A stretch of 64,000 nucleotides of DNA from Methylobacillus flagellatus_A (lineage in GTDB: Bacteria; Pseudomonadota; Gammaproteobacteria; Burkholderiales; Methylophilaceae), in NCBI RefSeq assembly GCF_031344055.1, contig NZ_JADBEN010000001.1. One strand, 5' to 3'. The notes under the pieces were generated by a model. That model did no database searches. It was given only the letters and a program-made list of their open reading frames with translations, and was not told the origin of the DNA. Each line of letters begins with the position of its first letter. Position 1 is the first letter of the stretch. The translations under genes and the position numbers were made by a program. This document shows, piece by piece, positions 42,081-51,527 of the stretch.

Positions 42081-42418
42081 TGATGGCGGCAATTGCGAAG
42101 ATCCCAGGGGTGGAACTGGTGCTGGGCGATGAAACCTACATTATGCCTCCGCTCAGCATTAATGCCCTGATTCAGCTCAAGCCCCGCATCGATGCGTTCA
42201 TGCAGAGCGAAGATCCCACGGATATTGAATCCCTCAAGACGGTGGTTGATGCGGCCCACGCTGCCCTTGTGCGCAATTACCCGGAGATTAAACCCGAATT
42301 CCTGGGCGATGTGATCGACCTGGGCAACATGCAGGACGTGCTGCAGTGCGTCATGGATGTGTCTGGCGCATTGCGCAAGGCCCAAGAATCGGGGGAGCGG
42401 AAGCCGGGGCAGGGCTGA
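42080..42418 (+). CDS. Tail assembly chaperone (gpG-like)
   Basis: 112 residues, helical (start MMAAIAKIPGVELVLGDETY). It overlaps the tail tube stop by one base and lies before the tape measure gene, the universal position of tail assembly chaperones. Its last ~30 bases carry a G5 run where a -1 frameshift would enter the overlapping frame. Confidence 0.75.
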   Translation: MMAAIAKIPGVELVLGDETYIMPPLSINALIQLKPRIDAFMQSEDPTDIESLKTVVDAAHAALVRNYPEIKPEFLGDVIDLGNMQDVLQCVMDVSGALRKAQESGERKPGQG

Positions 42419-42729
42419 CGCTGCAAGAGCGCGTAATCCATGTCTGCGCCTGTACGGGCTGGACATGGCATTACGTCATGCACGAACTGGACCTGCCCCG
42501 GCTGATGGAGTTGGAGGCCTACTGGGGCAAGCACCCGCCGCTGCACCTCATGGTGGCAGGCTATCTTGGCATCAAGCCAATTGAAACCGTCTCGGTGTCT
42601 ACCGAGGAAATCAACGAAGACCAATTTAGCCACCTCCTGGAAAACATGCCGCTGAGCGAGCCTCAACGGTACATGTCCGCAGAGGATTACCTGGCGATGA
42701 AAGAAAGGCTGAGTAATGGCGCAGGATAA
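42391..42729 (+). CDS. Tail assembly chaperone extension (gpT-like), probably made by -1 frameshift
   Basis: The -1 frame relative to the G-like gene is open from before its stop to 42729, encoding GLTLQERVIHVCACTGWTWH and LDLPRLMELEAYWGKHPPLH, a conserved gpT-like pattern. There is no good start codon with a ribosome-binding site; the first usable GTG is deep in the G-like gene. A GGGGGA run at 42391-42396 is a plausible slip site. The stop overlaps the tape measure start. Confidence 0.7.
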   Translation, partial: GGAEAGAGLTLQERVIHVCACTGWTWHYVMHELDLPRLMELEAYWGKHPPLHLMVAGYLGIKPIETVSVSTEEINEDQFSHLLENMPLSEPQRYMSAEDYLAMKERLSNGAG

Positions 42730-45292
42730 GGACGTCAATTTTAGCGTAGGCGCAGAGGGCAGCGCGGTTGATGCCGAGTTCGAGCGCCTGGCGCAAGCCA
42801 GCATGACCTTCGGGCAGCGCATGCAATCCAATGTGCGCGAAGCCGGCAACCGCATGCAGGCTGCCTTTAAGGAAAACACCGACAAGATGAACGCCGGTTT
42901 CGATGGCCTCAAAGGCAAGATCGAAGCCTTGCGCGGCCAGCTTGCGGCCGTGGCTGCTGTTGCGGTGGCTGGACGGTGGTTGAAGGGGGCGGCAGATGAT
43001 AGCAATGCGTTGACCCAGGAGAGCGTGAAACTCGGGCGTCAGCTGGGCATATCCGCCACGGAGGCAAGATTACTCAGTATGTCGCTGGGCGACGTCCGCC
43101 TCAGCACCGAGCAATTTGTCGGTGCTCACAACCGCCTGCAGCAAACTTTGAGCACCAACGAGAAAGCCTTTCAAAGTCTTGGTGTCGCGACCCGCGATGG
43201 CAACGGTAATTTCCGTAACTCCATGGACATCATGCGAGATACCAATGCCGCCCTTGCAAGATTTAAAGAAGGTACGGATCGCAATGTAGAGGGCATGAAA
43301 ATCTACGGTAAGCAGTGGTCCGAGGTGATGAACATCGTCAACCTCACCCCTGAAGCGATGGAAAAGGCGCGAGAAAAAGCGCAAGCGCTGGGCCTTGAGG
43401 TGGGGCAGGAGGGTGTCGCGGCCAGCGAGGCTTACATTGATGCCATGGATGATGTAAGCGATGTGCTGAGCGGCATGAAGAATGCCATCGGCAATGCTGT
43501 CATGCCTGTACTGACCCAGCTAGGCAATTGGTTTTATTCCATCGGTCCCGCTGCTGTCACTGTAGTGCGTGGGGCCATAGGCGGTTTAGTGTCGGTGTTT
43601 TGGGGTTTGCGCCTGGTTGTCGAGGTCGTTATTCAAGAGATCATGCGCAATTTTGAGCGCATGGGCGCGCGGATCTCGCAGATATTGAGCGTCACCATGC
43701 GCGTGATACAAGGCGACTGGAGCGGTGCTAAGGCAGCTTGGGATAAAGGGCAGGCTGAGCTGGAGGCTATCAATCAGAAGCGCTTTGACAACATTGCGCA
43801 GAAAGCTGAAGACACCCGGCAAAAAATTTGGAATGCCTTTGCGCAGCAAACGCCATTGCCTGAGCCTGAAGGCGGGGCTACTTCAACAGGCGGCAGCAGC
43901 GAGAAGCAGAAAACCGTCAACCGTTCCAGCGAATGGGAGGCCCGGCTGCAGGACATGCGCAACGCGTTTGCCCAGGAGCAGCTGCAGCAGGGTACTGCAT
44001 ACGAGTTCAGCAAGGCGGCGGAGCGTGATTACTGGAAGAACATCCTCGATACAGTGAAGATGAGCCAGGAAGAACGCCGGGCCGTGCTGGGCAAGTACAT
44101 CGCCCTGGAGCAAGAGCTACAGAAATCCGCTTTTGACCAGCACATTGCAGATATGCAGCAGGATCTTGCCCAGGCAGCCGCCGGCGGGACCGAGCGTATT
44201 CGTATCGCCGCAGAAATCGCGGCGGAAATCGGCAAGCAGTATGGTTTGGAAAGCCAGCAGTACCAGCAATCCCTTGCTGCGGTACAACAGGCTGCGCGAG
44301 ATCACCAAGCCCAAATGGCACAGATCGAGCAAATGGCCCAGGACCGCCGGCGCACGTACCAGCTTGCGCAACTGGACCTCGAACGTCTCAACCTGGACCA
44401 GCAGCTCGCCATGGGCGATATCAGCAACCAGCAGCGCCTTACCCAGCTGATGATCCTGAAAGAGCAGGAATACCAGATCGAGCTGCATGCCGCCATGGAC
44501 CGTGCTGCCCTGTTGGAAAACGACGCCATCGCCTACCAGCAAGCCATGGACCGCGTGCTGGAAATCAAGCGGCAGCATGAGCTGGATAAAAAGACCATAG
44601 AAAACGAGATGGCAAAGCAGCAGAAGGCGGACTATGACGAAATGTTCGCGCCGATCACCAATGCGTTCAACAAGTCCATAACCGGCATGATCCAAGGCAC
44701 GCAAACCCTGCGCGACGTCACGCGCAACATGCTGCTCAATATCGCCTCGGAATATGCCGCCATGGGTGTACGGATCTTGATGAATTGGGTAGCGAACGAA
44801 ACGCGCAAGACCCTGGCTACGGCGGCAGGTGCTTCCACGCGCACAGGCATCGAGACGGCGGCCGCCGCACAAAGCACCGCCTTGAGCGGCAGTAGTACGT
44901 TGGTCAGCATCATGAATGACGCCTATGAGGCCATGGCCGGCGCCTATGCCGCCATTGCGGGCATTCCCTATGTCGGCCCTTTCCTAGCGCCGGCGGTGGC
45001 GGCCGGCGCGTTCACGGTCGTGGCCGGGCTGGCGGGCAGTGTCGCATCCGCCCAGGGCGGCTATGACATCCCTGGGGGCGTCAATCCCCTCACGCAGTTG
45101 CACGAGCGCGAGATGGTATTGCCATCGCAGCATGCGGACGTGATCCGGGCTTTAAGCGAGCGGGGCGATGCAGGGGGTGGCAATTTGCCTCCGATCGTGC
45201 TGAAAGGTGCTGATGCGAACGGGTTTTTCATTGCCAATAAAAAAGAACTGGTCAAGGCGATTAACAGTGCCGGCCGTGATTTCATGAAGTGA
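42716..45292 (+). CDS. Tape measure protein
   Basis: 858 residues, mostly helical, setting tail length. N-terminal coiled coils (DAEFERLAQASMTFGQRMQS), a central glutamine/arginine-rich helical stretch, and hydrophobic segments near 735-790 (AIAGIPYVGPFLAPAVAAGA). The C-terminus holds PGGVNPLTQLHEREMVLPSQ, frequent in such proteins. Longest gene of the tail module, as expected. Confidence 0.88.
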   Translation: MAQDKDVNFSVGAEGSAVDAEFERLAQASMTFGQRMQSNVREAGNRMQAAFKENTDKMNAGFDGLKGKIEALRGQLAAVAAVAVAGRWLKGAADDSNALTQESVKLGRQLGISATEARLLSMSLGDVRLSTEQFVGAHNRLQQTLSTNEKAFQSLGVATRDGNGNFRNSMDIMRDTNAALARFKEGTDRNVEGMKIYGKQWSEVMNIVNLTPEAMEKAREKAQALGLEVGQEGVAASEAYIDAMDDVSDVLSGMKNAIGNAVMPVLTQLGNWFYSIGPAAVTVVRGAIGGLVSVFWGLRLVVEVVIQEIMRNFERMGARISQILSVTMRVIQGDWSGAKAAWDKGQAELEAINQKRFDNIAQKAEDTRQKIWNAFAQQTPLPEPEGGATSTGGSSEKQKTVNRSSEWEARLQDMRNAFAQEQLQQGTAYEFSKAAERDYWKNILDTVKMSQEERRAVLGKYIALEQELQKSAFDQHIADMQQDLAQAAAGGTERIRIAAEIAAEIGKQYGLESQQYQQSLAAVQQAARDHQAQMAQIEQMAQDRRRTYQLAQLDLERLNLDQQLAMGDISNQQRLTQLMILKEQEYQIELHAAMDRAALLENDAIAYQQAMDRVLEIKRQHELDKKTIENEMAKQQKADYDEMFAPITNAFNKSITGMIQGTQTLRDVTRNMLLNIASEYAAMGVRILMNWVANETRKTLATAAGASTRTGIETAAAAQSTALSGSSTLVSIMNDAYEAMAGAYAAIAGIPYVGPFLAPAVAAGAFTVVAGLAGSVASAQGGYDIPGGVNPLTQLHEREMVLPSQHADVIRALSERGDAGGGNLPPIVLKGADANGFFIANKKELVKAINSAGRDFMK

Positions 45293-45299
45293 GCGATCC

Positions 45300-45896
45300 A
45301 TGAGCAACGAAGTGTTACCCAGCTTTCCGGGCCTATCGCCGTCGGTGAAGTGGACGCCGGTTCACAACACTATTGTGCGCGAAAGCGCTACCAGGCTGGA
45401 AACGCGCACGACCTACGAGGCCTATCCGGTATGGCAGATCGCCTTGAAATACGAGCTGTTGCGTGCCGGCCGCCAGCATGAGCTGCAGGACATTGCCGGT
45501 TTTTTCATGCGCCACGGCGGGCGCAGGGATGATTTCCTTTTTGAGGATGAGCGCGATTTCCAGACAGCCGATAGCGTTTTCGGTGTCGGCGATGGCGTCA
45601 CGCGCACTTTCCGGTTGTGGCGCGAATGGGGCGGCAGTACAGCCCCAATAAGCGCCGTTAAGTCGCTGCTCATGCTGAGCGTGGGCGGCACGGAGATCAC
45701 GGCGGGGTACGTGCTGGACGCCAACGCCGGCAAGATTGCCTTTGATGCCGCCCCTGCTGATGGTGCTGTGTTGCGCTGGGGCGGCGAGTATTACTGGCGG
45801 GTGCGCTTTGCCAATGATGATGTCGAGTTTGAGAAATTCATGCACCAATGGTGGCAGAACGGCAAGCTGGAACTACGAACGGTGAAGACCAAATGA
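45300..45896 (+). CDS. Tail protein, DUF2460 family
   Basis: 198 residues. DUF2460 features: FPGLSPSVKWTPVHNTIVRE, GFFMRHGGRRDDFLFEDERD and GGEYYWRVRFANDDVEF. In siphophages and gene-transfer agents this gene precedes DUF2163 and NlpC genes, as here, and belongs to the distal tail/baseplate. Confidence 0.85.
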   Translation: MSNEVLPSFPGLSPSVKWTPVHNTIVRESATRLETRTTYEAYPVWQIALKYELLRAGRQHELQDIAGFFMRHGGRRDDFLFEDERDFQTADSVFGVGDGVTRTFRLWREWGGSTAPISAVKSLLMLSVGGTEITAGYVLDANAGKIAFDAAPADGAVLRWGGEYYWRVRFANDDVEFEKFMHQWWQNGKLELRTVKTK

Positions 45897-46744
45897 AGAC
45901 GATACCGATTGCCGTGCAGGCCTTGCTGGATTCCCCTGTGCAGGTATACCGCCGGGCCGACCTGTTCACCATCATCACCGCCACCGGTATCACATTACGC
46001 TGGACCGGCTGTGACGTGCCGGTAAAGCTGGATGCGCTGACTTTCAACCCTGTGCCGCTGGAGCGGGGCAGGGTGCGCTGGGTGATGGGCATCGAGGTCG
46101 ACACCATGGAGTTGACGGTGTTTCCGCCTGCCGATCTGGCCGTGGAGGGCGTGCCGTTTATCACGGCGGCCCGCACCGGGGCGCTCAAGGATGCCACCTT
46201 GCTGCTGGAGCGGGCATATTTCACCGATTTTTCGTTGCCTGCCGCTGGGGCTATACACCAGTTCGAGGGCAGTATCTCGGTGGACCTGGTCACAGGCGTC
46301 GAGGTCAAGATGAGCGTCAAGAGCTTTACCAACCTGCTCAATCGCGAAATGCCGGCCAGGGCTTTTACCCCCGGCTGCGGCAATACGCTGTACGACACAG
46401 GTTGCGGCGTCAACCGCGAGGCTCGGGCCATGACCGGCAGCGTGCAGGCCGGCAGCAACCGGCGCCAGATCAAGCATGCATTGTCCTTGACGGATGCCTA
46501 TCTCAACTATGGCGCCATTGAATTTACCAGCGGCGCCAACCAGGGCGTGCAAGTGACGATCGGACGCACCACGAGCGATACGCTCAACCTGGTCGTGCCA
46601 TTGCGTGCCGATGTGGCAGTAGGCGATACCTTCAAGGCCTATCCAGGGTGCGACCGCACGCTGGATACGTGCATCAACAAATTTGCCAACAAGGCAAGAT
46701 TCAGGGGCTTTCCGTGGATACCAAAACCAGAAACCGCGTATTAA
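45893..46744 (+). CDS. Tail protein, DUF2163 family
   Basis: 283 residues; the ATG overlaps the previous stop. Contains PLERGRVRWVMGIEVDTMEL and a C-terminal cysteine-rich part (FTPGCGNTLYDTGCGVNREA, CDRTLDTCINKFAN, FRGFPWIP) typical of this baseplate family, which can bind metal. Between DUF2460 and NlpC genes. Confidence 0.88.
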   Translation: MKTIPIAVQALLDSPVQVYRRADLFTIITATGITLRWTGCDVPVKLDALTFNPVPLERGRVRWVMGIEVDTMELTVFPPADLAVEGVPFITAARTGALKDATLLLERAYFTDFSLPAAGAIHQFEGSISVDLVTGVEVKMSVKSFTNLLNREMPARAFTPGCGNTLYDTGCGVNREARAMTGSVQAGSNRRQIKHALSLTDAYLNYGAIEFTSGANQGVQVTIGRTTSDTLNLVVPLRADVAVGDTFKAYPGCDRTLDTCINKFANKARFRGFPWIPKPETAY

Positions 46745-47139
46745 GGGTAGCCCGGCGCTGGATCAATACGCCATGGCAGCACCAGGCCAGGCTGCAAGGC
46801 GTCGGCGTGGATTGCGCGCAGCTGCTATGTGCCGTATTTGAAGAGGCGGGATTGATTCCCCATGTGGATCCCAGGCCGTATCCGCGCGATTGGCACTTTC
46901 ATCGCGATGATGAGCGGTTTGTCCGCTGGCTGGAAAAGTATGCCGACGAGGTTGAAAAGCCGGTGCGCGGGGATGTGGCCGTTTTCAAATTCGCGCGGAC
47001 TTTCTCCCACGGCAGCATTGTCGTGGCCTGGCCGATGGTGCTGCATTGCTACATCGGCGATTTCGTCCGCGAGCAAAGCGCCCATGAGGGCCATCTTGCC
47101 GAGCGTGATGTCCGCTTTTTCAGGGTCAAGCAACAATAA
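46714..47139 (+). CDS. NlpC/P60-family tail-tip peptidase
   Basis: 141 residues from GTG 46714, with AGGGG upstream. Catalytic Cys in GVDCAQLLCAVFEEAG and His in FSHGSIVVAWP fit NlpC/P60 cysteine peptidases. It presumably opens peptidoglycan during DNA entry. The longer frame upstream lies inside the DUF2163 gene. Confidence 0.85.
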   Translation: MDTKTRNRVLRVARRWINTPWQHQARLQGVGVDCAQLLCAVFEEAGLIPHVDPRPYPRDWHFHRDDERFVRWLEKYADEVEKPVRGDVAVFKFARTFSHGSIVVAWPMVLHCYIGDFVREQSAHEGHLAERDVRFFRVKQQ

Positions 47140-47142
47140 CTT

Positions 47143-47170
47143 GCCAGTTTGCACCAAATCGCAAACTGGC
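47143..47170. other. Perfect 10-bp stem-loop between NlpC and J-like genes
   Basis: GCCAGTTTGC and GCAAACTGGC flank eight bases. No T-run follows, so it is not a standard terminator. It may act in RNA processing or stability. Confidence 0.6.
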
Positions 47171-47186
47171 GATTTGAGGTGTCTAC

Positions 47187-49703
47187 ATGAGCGGTTTATT
47201 TTCCACCAAGCCGATCGTCAACAAGGAAGAGCGGCTTTCTGCAGTCAGATTGCAGACGTCTGCATATGGTGCGCCGGTGCCGTTGTATTTCGGGGAGAAC
47301 CGGGCTACTGGCAATATCATCTGGTATGGCGGCTTCCAGGCCATTGAACACCGGCAAAAGCAATCCAGTGGCGGCAAGGGCGGGGGTGGTGGTTCAACCG
47401 TCAGCATCAGTTACACCTACAAAACGGGGCTGATGCTGGCCTTGGGCGAGGGCATCATTGCCGTCGATAGCGTCATGCCAGGCAACGAGGGGTTCAAAGT
47501 GCCTTCGTCACTGGGCTTCGAGCTGTTTGCCGGCGCATTGGGTCAGCCGACCTGGAGCGTGCTGACCAGCCGCTACCCTGCGCAGGCACTGGGCTACAGC
47601 GGCACTGCGCTGCTGGCGGTTTCAGCCTATGACCTGGGCAGCAGCGCCAACCTGCCCAATTTTAGCGTCAAACTGCGCGGGTTTCCTGATCTCAACACGC
47701 GGCTGGGCGGCTACATCGAACTGTTTCTATCCAGCAAGCTGGTTGGTGCCGGCTTCCCGAGCGTGCGGCTGAATGGGCTCGGTGCGATCGACACCTATCT
47801 AGCCGCGCAGGATGTGACCTTTAGCCCCAAGGTAGTCGAAATCAAGGCGGCCGCCGAATACCTGCGCGAATGGACGTCAATGTCCAATATCGGCATGGTG
47901 TGGTCTGAAGGCGATCTCAAGTTTAAGCCGTTGACCGATTCTGCCGGCGTAGTGGCGCACTTGGATGCAGATGATTTCCTGGTGTCCGGTGACGAGCTGC
48001 CTGTGACATTCGAACCTGGTAATGAGGATGACGCCTATAACCGGCTGAGCGTCCAATACGAGGATGCCAGCAACGATTACAACACGTCGACCTACGAAGA
48101 GGTCGACCAAGCGCAAGTCGACCGCTACGGGCTACGACCAGCGAATACTGAAGTCTACACGGCCGTGAAAAGCGCGCCGGTGGCCTGGTGGGTGGCACAA
48201 CACCGCTTGCACCGCCTGCTGTATATTCGCGGCCAGTTCAAGTTCCGGCTTTCCGAACGCTGGGTTGCCCTGGAGCCCATGGATGTTGTGACACTGACAG
48301 ATCCGCTGCTCGGCTTGTGGCAAGAGCCGGTGATGATCATCGAGATCAACGAAGGGGATGACGGTGACTATGATGTGATCGCCGAACCCTACACCGGCAC
48401 GCTGGATGCGGCCAGCGAAGCGCCCCCTGTGCAGGTGCCAGTCGGCGGCGGGCCTGATGCCGGCGTGGCGCCGGGCGATGCTAACGCGCCGTTGATATTT
48501 CAGCCGCCTGTCGCCCTGGTGCCTAGCGGGCCGGAAATCTGGATGGCGACATCGGGCGGGCCAAACTGGGGCGGCTGCGAAGTCTGGGCCAGCCTGGACG
48601 GCGACAGCTACCGCCGGGTAGGGCTGATCACCGGTAGCGCCCGGCATGGCAGCCTGCGTGCGGATCTGCCTGCCCAGGCTAGCCCGGACGAGGTCAACAC
48701 GCTTGAGGTCGAGATCCATACCGGGGAGCTGGAACCCGCCACGCAGCAGGATGTGGAAGACCGCATTACCACTTGCTACGCGGGGGGCGAGCTGCTGGCC
48801 TATCGTGACAGCACCCTGGTGGGCGCGGGTGAATATGACCTGGAATATCTCAACCGGGGCATATACGGCACGGAGATATCAAGCCACCTGGCGGGCGCGC
48901 CGTTTGCCCGGCTTGATGACAATATCTTCAAGTACGCCGTGCCTTCTGACTGGATAGGGCGCGAGATCTATATCAAGCTGGTCAGTTTCAACGTGTACGG
49001 GCTCAGCTCGCAATCGCTAGCTGATGTCACGGCATACAGCTACACGATTCAGGAAGCGCCGCCGCCCGCGCTAGCTAGCCTTACCGCGACCGTATTTCAA
49101 ACCACGGTCATTCTGGAATGGGGTAGGCCGGAAGATCCTGAGAAATATAGCCGCATTGATTTTTTGCGGTCGGATGACGACGACTTCAACAATGCCACCG
49201 TGATCGCCTCGGTTTCGCCCTTGCTTGCAAGATATTCGGATGCGGTCGGGGAATCGAGCAAGACGCTGTACTACTGGGCCAGGCTGATTTCGATCTACGG
49301 CGAGGTGGGCATCTTGACCGGGCCGGTGATGGCGACGACTGGCAGTGTAGGGGGCGTGCCGGTGTTCGCCCTGGTGCCGACGGTATACATGGGCGACATC
49401 ATCTACGTGCGGGCGGACATGAGCCTGTATGAGTGGGATGGCATCAGCGCCTATGAGCCAGCAACGCCTTTGATCGCCGCCAATCGCATTCTTGCGGGCA
49501 CGGTATCGGTCGCCCTGCGCCTGGAGGCGGCAGAGATCGTGGGGGGTAGCATTCAAATCGGCAACCTTTTCTCAGTCAATACCGTGGGGAAAATGTTGAC
49601 AAAAAGCGCCCTTACTGGACAGAGAACCGAGCGAACAAGTGAAGGTACATATGTTTACGATGCTGCCGGGGATTTGACTGTTGAGCTTGGGGAGTTGCTC
49701 TAA
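47187..49703 (+). CDS. Tail tip/host specificity protein (J-like)
   Basis: 838 residues; GAGGTG precedes the ATG. The N-terminal region (LSAVRLQTSAYGAPVPLYFG) and Gly-rich linker, then the Phage-tail_3 core (WTSMSNIGMVWSEGDLKFKP), fibronectin-like segments and a C-terminal DUF1983-like part (VALRLEAAEIVGGSIQIG). It would form the central tip that contacts the host. It is shorter than lambda J; smaller genes downstream supply additional tip parts. Confidence 0.85.
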   Translation: MSGLFSTKPIVNKEERLSAVRLQTSAYGAPVPLYFGENRATGNIIWYGGFQAIEHRQKQSSGGKGGGGGSTVSISYTYKTGLMLALGEGIIAVDSVMPGNEGFKVPSSLGFELFAGALGQPTWSVLTSRYPAQALGYSGTALLAVSAYDLGSSANLPNFSVKLRGFPDLNTRLGGYIELFLSSKLVGAGFPSVRLNGLGAIDTYLAAQDVTFSPKVVEIKAAAEYLREWTSMSNIGMVWSEGDLKFKPLTDSAGVVAHLDADDFLVSGDELPVTFEPGNEDDAYNRLSVQYEDASNDYNTSTYEEVDQAQVDRYGLRPANTEVYTAVKSAPVAWWVAQHRLHRLLYIRGQFKFRLSERWVALEPMDVVTLTDPLLGLWQEPVMIIEINEGDDGDYDVIAEPYTGTLDAASEAPPVQVPVGGGPDAGVAPGDANAPLIFQPPVALVPSGPEIWMATSGGPNWGGCEVWASLDGDSYRRVGLITGSARHGSLRADLPAQASPDEVNTLEVEIHTGELEPATQQDVEDRITTCYAGGELLAYRDSTLVGAGEYDLEYLNRGIYGTEISSHLAGAPFARLDDNIFKYAVPSDWIGREIYIKLVSFNVYGLSSQSLADVTAYSYTIQEAPPPALASLTATVFQTTVILEWGRPEDPEKYSRIDFLRSDDDDFNNATVIASVSPLLARYSDAVGESSKTLYYWARLISIYGEVGILTGPVMATTGSVGGVPVFALVPTVYMGDIIYVRADMSLYEWDGISAYEPATPLIAANRILAGTVSVALRLEAAEIVGGSIQIGNLFSVNTVGKMLTKSALTGQRTERTSEGTYVYDAAGDLTVELGELL

Positions 49704-50053
49704 TGGCTTGGGGGTTTAGGCTTTGGCGCGGGGGGCGTAAAATTATTGAATTCAGTTCGCGCCTGGCGCGCATACATTCCGAGTTTAATATCGGCACTGT
49801 TTCTGTGAATCAAACCAGGTTCATCAGTGTGCCTGGCATGATCCCGGATGGAAGCTGGGGTGTGGTGATTCTTAGTGCTACAACATCATCGGGAAGTGAT
49901 GCATATATTGGCCTTGTAACTGAAATTCAGGTAGACGGGTTTCAAATTCGGCATATCGGGCCAGGGTCTAGGCCGCCAGGGTGGGGCCAGACCTGGGTAG
50001 CTTTTTCAAATTCTGCCATCCCGAATGTGCAAGTTGTTGTGATGAGGTATTGA
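49703..50053 (+). CDS. Small tail-tip protein
   Basis: 116 residues (start MAWGFRLWRGGRKIIEFSSR), beta-rich. Its start overlaps the J-like stop. The N-terminal pattern is shared with the following gene family of tip proteins. Not recognised in detail; likely a receptor-contact or tip accessory protein. Confidence 0.55.
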   Translation: MAWGFRLWRGGRKIIEFSSRLARIHSEFNIGTVSVNQTRFISVPGMIPDGSWGVVILSATTSSGSDAYIGLVTEIQVDGFQIRHIGPGSRPPGWGQTWVAFSNSAIPNVQVVVMRY

Positions 50054-50054
50054 C

Positions 50055-50858
50055 GTGTACGGGCTCAGAATTAAAACTCCTGATGGTCATTTTCAGATTG
50101 ATGGGGAATATAAAAACTATACCGTGTTGCAGCGTGGTTTTGCTGTTACCGGTGACTCTAATGTTGTTAATTTCCCGGCTCAACCATTTCCGCCTTTAGT
50201 GTTTATAAGACCTGCATATGGGGAGTGGTTCTGTATGGGAAATTACACTAGTGCAGCAATGTATCGATCGGTTGGTAAGAGTAGTTTTCGCATTGCCATG
50301 TCAAATAACCCGCTTTCATTTACAACACCATCTTCTAATTTTAGGAAAAGTTTTCAAACAAACAACCGCGCAGTGAGTTATGAGTATGTCGTACTTGTGC
50401 CTCTTGTTGATGATAGCTTTACTTCAGGGGCTTATGGTTTGAGGGTGAGAAATCCAAATGACCAGACCGTAATATTTAGGAATGATCGGGAGTATTTCTG
50501 CATCGATAGTATTACCTTGGTAAATGCTTCAAGGACCTGGATTTCCAATATCAACTCTGTGCCGGTTCTAATCAATATCAATCTTTCACTGCCTGCGCCC
50601 CCATTGGGCAAGCGCTTTGTCATGCTGAACAGTTTGCGTCCTTATGACAACATTTACCCGGTTGGAGACGATGATGGTTCGGGGCAGTTGGTATGGGAAG
50701 AATTTGACTCTGCGGATATGGGGATAGGGGCCAACCTTATTTCTGAAACGTCGGTGCAATTCCATGACTACATAGTGGCTTCTCAAGGCCACGTAACGAA
50801 TGGTGCAAGAACCAATCATGTTTTATTGGCAACAGGATATATAGCTGATGACGACTAA
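50055..50858 (+). CDS. Tail-tip protein, probable receptor-binding component
   Basis: 267 residues from GTG (MYGLRIKTPDGHFQIDGEYK). Beta-rich with no catalytic motif. More AT-rich than the tail genes before it, as is common for fast-swapping receptor-binding genes. The role is inferred from position between the J-like and tail-fibre-assembly-like genes. Confidence 0.55.
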   Translation: MYGLRIKTPDGHFQIDGEYKNYTVLQRGFAVTGDSNVVNFPAQPFPPLVFIRPAYGEWFCMGNYTSAAMYRSVGKSSFRIAMSNNPLSFTTPSSNFRKSFQTNNRAVSYEYVVLVPLVDDSFTSGAYGLRVRNPNDQTVIFRNDREYFCIDSITLVNASRTWISNINSVPVLININLSLPAPPLGKRFVMLNSLRPYDNIYPVGDDDGSGQLVWEEFDSADMGIGANLISETSVQFHDYIVASQGHVTNGARTNHVLLATGYIADDD

Positions 50859-51468
50859 AAATCGCTGGGCAATATGTAACGATGGTTTGCCCCAATACAC
50901 GGTGGCTATTACTAATCCAGATATTTACTTTGAAGGGGCTCTGATTGGCGATGGAATTTGCCATGCCATACCTGTAGATACATCTGAAGGTGAGCTATTG
51001 CAAAATTATTATCGAGCAGGTGATGCTTGGAAGGTCAAGCCTCTATGCCCGGGCGGCGATTATCGATTTAATGTTGCTGAAGAAGTTTGGGTTTTCGATA
51101 TTGAAAAAGGGCGCTTGAGAAAGTCTGCAGAAATATCGCGGGCGTGCCGGGACGAGATTCTTAATGGTTTTAGAAGCGCTGCACTGGGTAGCGAGCATCA
51201 CTACCCAGCTGAGCCAACAGACCAGATTAACCTTTCCGGGACCGTGCAGCGATCGAGCTTGCCGGGCGTGATCGATGAAGACGTGTTTCCATTTTTATGT
51301 GAAAAGCAAGGTGTCTGGTTATTCCGGGATCACTCTGCTGCGCAGATCCAGCAGGTAGGGCGAGATGGCTACGCTGCAATATTGGCAGCCAGACAGAAAA
51401 ATGCTGCACTTCAATTAGAGATAGAAGCCGCCACAGATCAAGCCTCACTTGATGAGATTGCATGGTAA
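50848..51468 (+). CDS. DUF4376-domain tail protein
   Basis: 206 residues. The C-terminal ~100 residues (CRDEILNGFRSAALGSEHHY and PTDQINLSGTVQRS) have the DUF4376 pattern seen in tail fibre assembly-like proteins. The N-terminal half is probably variable. It overlaps the upstream gene by 11 bases. Confidence 0.7.
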   Translation: MTTKNRWAICNDGLPQYTVAITNPDIYFEGALIGDGICHAIPVDTSEGELLQNYYRAGDAWKVKPLCPGGDYRFNVAEEVWVFDIEKGRLRKSAEISRACRDEILNGFRSAALGSEHHYPAEPTDQINLSGTVQRSSLPGVIDEDVFPFLCEKQGVWLFRDHSAAQIQQVGRDGYAAILAARQKNAALQLEIEAATDQASLDEIAW

Positions 51469-51485
51469 TTTTAAGTAATGAAACC

Positions 51486-51508
51486 AGCCGCCTTCGGGCG
51501 GTTTTTTT
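51486..51508 (+). terminator. Terminator-like hairpin before the lysis genes
   Basis: CCGCC, TTCG loop, GGCGG, then TTTTTTT, between tail and lysis modules. Confidence 0.75.
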
Positions 51509-51527
51509 ATGTCTAGAGGGGGAATGT

